From positions 496,001 to 560,000 of the forward strand of contig JALRMH010000010.1 of assembly GCA_026119935.1 (NCBI GenBank): DNA of 64,000 nt. The letters run 5' to 3'. The notes below the pieces were generated by a model that had not been told where the DNA came from, searched no databases, and saw only the letters and a program-made list of their open reading frames with translations. The stretch is from Endothia cerciana. Its lineage: Eukaryota; Ascomycota; Sordariomycetes; Diaporthales; Cryphonectriaceae. The position numbers were made by a program, and so were the translations under genes. Below are positions 56,514 to 64,000 of this stretch, in pieces; positions within the stretch are counted from its first letter, which is position 1; the number at the start of each line of letters is the position of its first letter.

Positions 56514-57634
56514 TTTGTATGAGGCTAAGGGCCAGCGCTGAAAGTGTCGATGAAGTAAGGGGTGGCCGCAAACGGAACTAGATGTTCAAATTGCATTGCA
56601 CGAAATGCCTCACTCATCCCTCGTCCACCTCCCTTCTTCTACCTGATCGCCGTCCTGACGCGCTAGAAATCAATTAAAGCAGGACGCGTTCCTCGCGCCA
56701 CTTCTGAATGCGTCCACGTTCCAGTGTTCGGCTGTAGTGGCAGGCCAGGGATCACAAACGTGTCCGCTGGGCCGTCACCAGCATTCCAATGTCCATTTCT
56801 TCTCTGAGATGCCTCAAACATGGCCCGACACAACGCCAACGCTGGTCTAGATACCGGTGATCCCTCGAGCAACTTGACCAGATCCAGCCATCGGCCTACC
56901 TTTGGCGAGATGTTGTCAACCACACCCTAACATGGACGGCGCCTGCGGAAATCTGCCTACTGTTCCTTTGTCTCCCCACTCCTCCACACCATAAAGCTAA
57001 CGAACTCTGATCTCCGGCCGCAGATCTAGACCTCGACCTTGGTCTCTTCCTCCCGGGATGAGCCTCTTGCCCCAGTCACTCCTTTGTCTTTCGATGCCTC
57101 ATTTTTAGGAACACTCTTTGGGCTCTCTTCCTAGTCGGTGCAAGATCGTCCGACCAATACAACGTATCGTCACTCTGGTTGTACGAGGCCTTGCTGGGCT
57201 CGACCGAGACCCGATCGACCTTTGTGTGTGTCCTGGAACTTTCGGGGAGGTGTCAAAAAACATCAAAACCCCTTGATCGGCTTCGTCGTCTCGTTGTCCA
57301 GTCGTCTTCTTCCAATTTTCCAACGACGTTCAACTTTTCCCAAGACCAACTCGCACAGAGATCTGTTTTCGTTTCTGCCACTCCTTCGTCTACCCACCTC
57401 GAGATACCCACGGTCATTTCATCCCAAATCCAGTGTCTCACTCCGTTCTTTGTCGACTGTTTCCGTCCAACCCGCAACCGTTCCAGCTTTCCCGCTCAGA
57501 GCAGCCTAAGCCTAGCCTACCGGCTACCGCATATCAATACTACTACATTCTTTACCCTTCCCTATCATCCTATCCTTTCGTCTCTTGGAGGTCCTCCATC
57601 TCTCGTCAAGTCACGACCGCTAGACTCGTCCACG
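56514..57634. other. intergenic region with a pyrimidine-rich stretch
   Basis: A 1.1 kb gap. Its last 500 bp or so are rich in C and T on the plus strand, as is common in long fungal 5' leaders, and probably belong to the next gene. No other gene is supported. Confidence 0.5.
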
Positions 57635-58404
57635 ATGGCTTGCTCATGTGTCGAGAAGCTGCAGTCCCTCTGCCTGCGCCTGAAGGTCGCCTGTCGTCAC
57701 CGCTGCAGGGTCGGCAGATCGCAGAGGCGATCTATCAAGATTGTGAGTGTATCAACTTGCCTCTGAACAGAGCTGTCAATACGAGGCAGAGGAGCTAACA
57801 GTACTCACCTTTTCCCCAGTCCGACCCTTTCGACTTCAAGCACATCTCAGACGTTCCTGAGGGCCTGAACCAGGATGAGTACGGGATCCCTCCGCCCCAT
57901 CTCCTCACCCACCCCTCAGTTTCAAGGCCCAGCAGCTGCTTTCCAGTTCAACGTCGTTCTCAAAACAAACAAACGCTGAGCCTGCTCTCCTCGTCATACA
58001 GACCGCAGTCCGTCCGAGACACGAACTTACTTGTGACCCGCAGGATCAACGTCCTCCGCGAGAAGGTCGCCGCCAGCCGCATGGTCGCCATCGAGGACCA
58101 GCCGCCCACGATGCCGTCCTCGCGGGGCAACGGCGGCCACACGGCCTTCGGCGCCTACAGCACCCGGCCTCAGCCCCAGGTCAAGCTCCGCGCCGGGTAC
58201 CGCGGCCTGGCCTCGTCATCCGCGGCGAACGCGGGCCGCGGCCTCCCCTACTCGGCGCTGACTGAGTCCCGCCCCTCAATCACGCAGTCCTTTGCGGCCA
58301 TCGACGATACGGCCGGCTCGCTGTCGCCCACCAGCTCCGTCGCCACGAGCACGACGCTGTACTCAGCGGCGGGACGGCAGGAGACGCGGGGCCGTTCTAT
58401 CTAA
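57635..58404 (+). CDS. small protein with a Cys/basic N-terminus and a CRIB-like motif
   Basis: Exons 57635-57742, 57820-57878 and 58044-58404 give 175 residues; the introns have GTGAGT and GTACGG donors and both joins preserve frame. The first 35 residues hold five Cys and many Arg/Lys (MACSCVEKLQ to QRRSIK), fitting lipid modification at a membrane. Residues 36-48, ISDPFDFKHISDV, match the CRIB consensus (I-S-x-P-x2-F-x-H-x2-H-V) except that the second His is Asp. The match is completed by the first splice. An E/R-rich segment and a Ser/Pro-rich disordered tail follow. This order resembles the short Cdc42 effectors (SPEC type). GTPase binding is inference only. Confidence 0.6.
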
Positions 58405-58758
58405 GGGCCTCGATCTTGTCAACGCCGAGCCTGTCTCTCCCCCCTGCCTCGGTTGAGCCCGTGTCCTCACCAACATCATTCCCAATGAAGGGCCCAGCCG
58501 GGTTTCCTGCTGGCTCACCCCAGACACGGGCACTTTTTCTCGGGGATTCTGTATTTGGCCACAGCTGTGGAGCGCTATTGTACGACTAGCTGCCGAGAGA
58601 GCAGCGTAATAGAAGCGAAAGAACCATTCCCTACCGGCAGACCAGGGACGCTTCAGAATGGAAGGCAAAAAGCCGACCAGGAGCATCGTCATCATCATCA
58701 TCATCACTGTCACCGGAGTTTCACTATTCTTCATCACACAGACTGCCTATCGTGTGTT

Positions 58759-58780
58759 TTATTATTATTATTATTATTAT
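58759..58780. repeat. TTA trinucleotide microsatellite
   Basis: About seven ATT/TTA units in a row; a shorter CAT repeat lies about 80 bp upstream. Confidence 0.8.
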
Positions 58781-59152
58781 GATTATTCTCTATCATTCTT
58801 ACCATGGCGCTTCATCGAGGGGACAAGGGACACTTTTGAGGCATCCTCACCCTGATACTGGCTGTCAGTGGAGAGTGGGAGGAAAACACATCGTATTTTT
58901 GGGCAAGACTGGGTCGCAGGTTAGATTTCTTCGGGTATTGTTGTATTATTACCAAATTACGAATTCCATTAGGCCTGGGCGGGATGGCAGGAAGACGCTG
59001 AGAGGCATCGTCTTGTGGCATGGGCATCATTAACAAATATCAACGATAATCCATTCGCATCAACGCGCCGAGTCTTTTTTTCGTGTCCCAACTTTTCTGA
59101 CCGCCGTTCGCTCTTCTCGGTCTGTACATGACCGCATGCCTAAGGTATGTAC

Positions 59153-59170
59153 GTGTGTGTGTGTGTGTGT
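59153..59170. repeat. GT dinucleotide microsatellite
   Basis: Nine GT units in a row. Confidence 0.85.
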
Positions 59171-59264
59171 ATGTGTCCTTGGCATATATTACTTTTGATA
59201 CCCAAATTTCATAATTACCGCCGCAAAGGAGTCTAATCTGAATCGATGTCCGGTGGGCGAGAAT

Positions 59265-60854
59265 TTACGAGAGCCAGCCTTCAAACTCGCTCAGCTTCTC
59301 CGTCCTCACTCCCTCCAGCTCGCCCCTGACACTAAGCAGCTTGACCTTGGCCGCCTTCTTCCTCGACCACTCTTGTAGAAACGCCTCGACGCTCTCCGCC
59401 GTGGCCTCGTCATCCTTGACCAATACCGCGACGGCATCAAACCCGCCTGCACCGGGGACCACGCCGCCAAACACCCCCTCGACCTCGCCCAGCGCATCAA
59501 CCAGCTCCGTCTGGCTGTCCGGCTCGATGGGCACGCCGCTCTCGACCCCCATCTTCTTGACCAGCTCCCGGCTCCTCCCCAGCGCCCGCGGCAGCTCCTC
59601 CACCCGCCCCCCCGCCAGGACCCCTGCCACCTCCTCGTTCCGGGCCTGCAGCTCCGCCCACAGCGCCCTCGACCCGGCCGGGTCCCTCTCCCGCCACGCG
59701 TTCACCGCCTTGACCATGCCCACCGTCTGGCTCCCGCACTCGACGTCGACCATCCGCATGGCCACGCCCGGGGGCAGGCTGACCGCGTCTTTCCGGACAT
59801 CTGTGTCCCACGTGGCGGCGGCCACGACCTCCTCCAGCCTCGCGCCGAAGTGCGGCTCCCCGGGGGCCGGCACCCGCTCCAGCACGCCCGGGGAGAAGCG
59901 CCGGTACAGGCAGCTCCCGTACACGGCGGCGGCGACGTCGAAGCCGCTCCCGATCTTGCCCTGAGCGCGGCAGTGGGCAATCTGGGCGAGGTTGTGCAGG
60001 ACCGCCCGCCCGCGATCCGTGGACAGGTCAAGGTGCGCCGGGGACAGGTAGTGGGAGAGCAGGGCCGCGGTCAGGGAGGTCACCAGCGCGGCGGAGGAGC
60101 CGAGGCCGGTCTTCTTGGCGAGGTGGAGGGGCGTCTGGAGGTGGGTGAAGCGGGAGCCCGGGGGCGACGTGTACTGCTGCTGCTGTTGCTGTGTGGTGCT
60201 GGAGGGGGGCGACGGGGCGGAGTAGTAGGACGAGTCAGCCAGGATGGTGAGGCGGGCGGGCTGCATGCTTTGCGAGGCGCGCTGGTGAGCGGCGCGAGAG
60301 ATGTAGGTGAGAGCGTAGGAGAGCGTTGTCTCGATAAACGGGTTCGGGTTTATTGTTGCCGAGCCGCTGTGAGGTGTGTCAGCTGGGTGGCTTCCGCGAT
60401 GAGGATGAGTGCTCAGTCAACGCATCTTCGCCCGGTGGGCTGTGGGAAGTGGCTGTTGCTCTCATGCCAAGGCGACAAGCAGTGAGAAAATATGAGGCCC
60501 GCTGCCTCCTGAACACAGCCGAGCTACAGCTACATCCTCACGCATACAACACCAGGCCGGGCCATGAAAGACGCTCACTTACACCTGCAGCTGAGTGACC
60601 GTGATGCCGCCGTCGTCAGGGGCAAGGTGGTAGCCGTACCGCCACGTGCCGCCCACGAACTGGGGGCTCTCGACGACGATCTCGCTCAGCTGGACGCCCT
60701 TGATGGTGGGGATGCCCTGGGCTACGACGTTGATGCGGGCGTCGAGGCCGAAGACGAGCCCCGTGTAGTCGCGGTCCGTGACGAGGTAGCCGCCGGCGAG
60801 CAGGACCTTGCCGGGGGCCGAGACGGCGGTCGTGGGGTTCTCGGGGGCGGTCAT
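59265..60854 (-). CDS. ERG8: phosphomevalonate kinase (mevalonate pathway)
   Basis: Exons (minus strand) 60854-60583 and 60366-59265 give 457 residues. The 216-nt intron has a GTAAGT donor and joins TVTQLQV to GSATINPNPFIETTLSYALTY, matching the family. The GHMP-kinase fold shows an N-terminal SAPGKVLLAGGYLV, the ATP motif KTGLGSSAALVTSL and GKIGSGFDVAAAVYGSCLYRRF. A C-terminal GAGGFDAVAVL strand follows. The enzyme converts 5-phosphomevalonate to the diphosphate with ATP, feeding sterol and isoprenoid synthesis. A QQQQQQ tract (about residue 154) and a Pro/Ser-rich insert lie before the ATP motif and are not conserved elsewhere. Cytosolic, no signal seen. Confidence 0.93.
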
Positions 60855-63683
60855 CGTGGGGCGCTGCCTGGCTGCGACGTACGAGTTTCCCGGATCTGAA
60901 GCTGGCCGGATGTGATCGAGTGTTGAGATGTGTGTATGCGGAGCATCAGATAGTGAGGGGGAAGAACCTCCGCGATGTGAGAAAGGGTCGGCGGATTATC
61001 TGGCGGGTGGGTTTTCGAAAAGGAGGCCGGGACCACCTCCACCAGGACCCCAAATGTTCAGCCCTAAGGGAAGGAGAAGGAAAAAGACAAGGAAAAAAAG
61101 ACAGGATGCCCTCAATGACGGCAGCTTGACGATCTCTGAAGGCTTGTAAGCAGGGACGTTCTGCAGGTTGACATGGAGGATCTTCAGGCACAGGCGCGAG
61201 GCTGTTGGAGGGGTCGCCCAGACTCGATGCGGGGCATTCGCTGCGCACGGCCATGGAGGGCGGTCTGGACTGTGATTCGCGAGTGTGGTCACAGGAACCC
61301 ACTTGCTCTCGACAAACTCAGAGAAGCACCTTGGACCATTGGGAACAAGCCATTCGCGTCACATAGCGACATGAAACTAGTTGGTTATTGGGGTTTTGTT
61401 TTTTTTTTGTTTTTTTTTGGGGGGTGGGGGGGGTTGTTCGTGCTGCTTGTTCAATTGGCAGTGAGATCACTATTTGAGTCTTCTGAGGTGATCAGAAATG
61501 AACCTACCGTTGAGAGGGCACACAGAGTAATTCGAAAGTGTTCTGATCAATGTTGAGGGTAGCCCCAATGAACCGGAAGCTTGGTGCGATGAGGAGTCCC
61601 TGGACGTCTGTCCGCGAAGACTGGACGATGGGATTTTAGATCTCGTCAATGCAGACAAGACGCAACAGTCCGAGCAAGAGATGATCTGATAAGATCAACA
61701 GGCGTGCCAGGAAGGGGGCACTCCTCGGGACCGACACCAGCTTCTTCGGGCCCAGTCCAGCGGGATCTTGGAGGGATCTTGTTCAAGGATCTGGGCTTGA
61801 TTCCCCGCAAAACAACGAGATCTCGGACGGTACAGCTCGTGCTCGGGCTTGGGGACGGCCTAAGCTGACCCTGGAGCTTAATACCGCGGGCGGTCGGGTC
61901 AGCCGGGCAGACTCCAATGCCGGGTTCCGTCCGCCCTCAGGCTCGAATATCCTCTCGGACCTAGGACTCCAAAGCGAGATATTGACGGCGTGGATTCCTG
62001 AGTGATCTACCGTCCCGCAATACTCCGCGTTGTCTGGTGCTGACGATCTGCGACCTGGCACCTATTTGGTCCTCAGACAGATGTGACCTGATCGATACGA
62101 CGCGGCTGTCTCGAAGGCTTCAGGCTTCCTGCTTCCTGCTTCCTGCACCCCCGTATGCTGCTGCCCGTCCCCGGATGCATTCCAGTGACGGGCTCGCTTC
62201 CGGCTTCTCCCACGCCCTGCAGCCAGGCGGCCAATCGGAGCGCAGCCGTCTCCTGTCGACGCCCTCACAACCTGCGCCAGAGCCCCGGGACACCCCACGC
62301 GGCGCTCAGCAGGGCCGGCAGGGTGACAGTGGGTGGTCGGGGCGATCCCTGCCAGAGATGAGATTTCATGCCGGCTTCTTTTCTTCGCTAGGGAGCCTGG
62401 GGAAGACCCGCTAGCGACGCTGAGCCCCTCGAACCGCATCCGAGACTTCCGCTGAACGTTGGTAAGAAGTTGCATCACTGGCACCCTCGAATGAATGCCT
62501 GTTCGCCCCGGATTTCGTGCCGGCAAAACAGAATCCGTAGTCGTCATCCCCTTCGGGATCCCGGCGCGCGTGGCAGCCTGTCCCTCCTGAGGCCACCGTT
62601 TCCTGATCGGATTGTCTAGGCACGCCGAGGGAGGGGGCAAGAAGTTGCATTACATCGTGCACGCTATGGGTATGCGCCTGTGTTGGTGGGGACCATATGT
62701 GGCCATGAATGCTTTGTCAGCTTGCGCTCTCCCCCATACTACATCATAGTATACTCCGTAGTACACATACAGTGACATAGTACATTCCCGGCAGGGAAAC
62801 TTTGACGCTACAATATCCACAGCACTATAGCAGAGGCGACGGGAATGGATGGAAATAGAAACCCGTCGATCCTGTGTCCTGGATCTCTGCCGGCTTCCCA
62901 CTAGGCTGTGCGGCTGCACCAGAGACGCAGAGAGGAGAGGGAGGAGAGAATATTTCCTTCTCGCCTGCAGACGGTTGAATGCCCTCGAGGGCCCCATTAT
63001 CGATCGAGTGACCAGGATCTCAGCGGGCTATTGCGGTAATTCCCAGGGCCTGTCCGCAATGCCTGCCTGTAGTGTTGTCCCCCTGTGGTGGCTGACATTA
63101 TGGCGGGCTTAGCAGTTGCCTCCCGAGTTTCTACCTCCCGGTATTTCGCGCAGGGCCAATCAGACGCCCTGCCGTGGCCCGGGGACCCCCACTGTCTGGA
63201 AAAATACTGCAAGTAAAGTCCGCTGTGACTCGGTAGCTGCACCTGAACTCCATCCCCCCCAATCGCAAAATCAATATCAACTCCAAATTTCTCTGCCGCA
63301 TTCATCCCCTTCCACCCTTCCCACCACTTCTTCTCATAGCTTCATTTCCTCCTCCCAGGGACACACCACTTCAGTCTGAATCGCGCGTTTGTTTGACGGC
63401 TTCACTGTCGTCAAATGAACCTGCAATTGCGCATTCCCCTTTCCCTACGTGTAAGTTGAGACTCATCTCCACTCGATGACGCCCTCCGTTCGCCTTGGCC
63501 CCGGGAGAGAAGACCTGCACGATCTGCCTCCCTTCCCCCCCCCCCCCAACAACCCATCCAGTGGTGGTGGTTGCGCCGCAGCCTTTTTCCAACTCACCAC
63601 CACAAAACCCTCAAGATCCGAATTGGTTGCTGACTTAGAAATTGCCACTGGTACAGTACCCCCCACCGAAAGGCCTCACCTAA
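60855..63683. other. 2.8 kb intergenic region
   Basis: No gene is supported. It has a T/G homopolymer block at 61399-61434 and a C13 run at about 63535-63547, plus the promoters of ERG8 (left) and of the truncated gene (right). Confidence 0.5.
61399..61434. repeat. T/G homopolymer block
   Basis: Alternating runs of T (up to 9) and G (up to 8). Confidence 0.8.
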
Positions 63684-64000
63684 ATGCCTGGATCCATCTA
63701 TAATAACCTATACGCGAGCTTCATCCGTTCCGGATTCACAAAATCCTTCACCCACGGCTACGCACAATCTGTCGTAGCTGCTACCCACCCCCATGTTCTA
63801 AACTCACAGAACCGGCCGTCCTTTGCGGCCCGGAAGCGCCAGGCCAACGGCCGTCTCAGTCGCCTCCAGCAGTTCCAGAGCGCGTTCCACACTAGCTCCC
63901 ACCTCTCGGCCGGTCTCCCCGTCGAGCACCGGCATGAGAAGCTCAGCACCAATCATGGGGGTCTAGACGCCTACTTCGAGACTCTACAGAAGAAGGAGGC
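63684..64000 (+). CDS. 5' part of an unknown gene, cut by the window end
   Basis: A frame of at least 105 codons opens at the ATG at 63684 and runs off the right edge. It begins MPGSIYNNLYASFIRSGFTK, is rich in Ser, Arg, His and Gln with few acidic residues, and lacks a classic signal peptide. The basic, hydroxylated N-terminus (for example RPSFAARKRQANGRLSRL and SAFHTSSHLSAG) would suit mitochondrial import, and the end reads LDAYFETLQKK. I do not recognise the family. No in-frame stop or clear intron is seen before the edge. Confidence 0.55.
   Translation, partial: MPGSIYNNLYASFIRSGFTKSFTHGYAQSVVAATHPHVLNSQNRPSFAARKRQANGRLSRLQQFQSAFHTSSHLSAGLPVEHRHEKLSTNHGGLDAYFETLQKKE

Larger units (their letters stand above)
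58405..59264. other. convergent intergenic region with microsatellites
   Basis: An 860-bp gap between the CRIB-like gene and ERG8. It holds CAT, TTA and GT repeats and no supported gene. Confidence 0.55.

Overview
The window is nuclear DNA of a filamentous ascomycete (Pezizomycotina, most like a Sordariomycete). Genes are single and widely spaced, most have short GT-AG introns (54-216 nt), and there are no operons. The content is typically fungal: plant cell-wall hydrolases, an RNase F1/T1-type ribonuclease, histidine acid phosphatase, a GMC oxidoreductase, an AAAP transporter, ERG8 and fungal-type informational genes. I saw no tRNA, rRNA, CRISPR array or intact transposon. Twenty-six protein-coding genes are supported; the last runs off the right edge. 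For most of them I rebuilt the exon structure by requiring GT-AG borders, frame continuity and family motifs to agree.

Layout. 0.7-2.0 kb: TauD-type dioxygenase. 4.4-6.8 kb: secreted lectin-like repeat protein with one membrane span. 7.8-8.9 kb: GH131 glucanase. 9.2-14.8 kb is a compact informational block: Cwf19 splicing factor and GPN1 GTPase (divergent), then the RNA polymerase subunit Rpb12 and a HIT hydrolase (divergent). 15.6-18.2 kb: GH43 enzyme and an aldo-keto reductase. 18.2-31.3 kb is gene-poor and rich in homopolymers and microsatellites. It holds only a dual-specificity phosphatase with an in-frame TGA, a guanyl-specific ribonuclease and an amino-acid transporter. 31.3-33.6 kb: BRF1 (TFIIIB). 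36.1-39.1 kb: GMC oxidoreductase and a SIRT5-like sirtuin. 39.1-44.2 kb is an AT-richer stretch with an F-box protein and a small secreted cysteine-rich protein. 44.3-48.5 kb: histidine acid phosphatase and a MYND protein. 50.1-58.4 kb: NMD3, a chromodomain protein, ESF2, an aldehyde dehydrogenase and a small CRIB-like protein. 59.3-60.9 kb: phosphomevalonate kinase ERG8. 63.7 kb to the end: 5' part of an unknown gene.

How the genes relate. Housekeeping RNA and ribosome genes dominate (Cwf19, GPN1, Rpb12, BRF1, NMD3, Esf2). Several sit in head-to-head pairs that share 350-480 bp promoters. GPN1, which serves RNA polymerase assembly and import, lies 0.4 kb from the end of the RPB12 gene. The secreted hydrolases (GH131, GH43, RNase, acid phosphatase, GMC enzyme) suit a saprotroph or plant associate but do not form a cluster. 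No secondary-metabolite or defence island is visible. The points most worth following are the phosphatase with an in-frame TGA, the small secreted protein whose splice acceptor is itself an in-frame TAG, and a 175-residue protein with a Cys/basic N-terminus joined to a CRIB-like motif.
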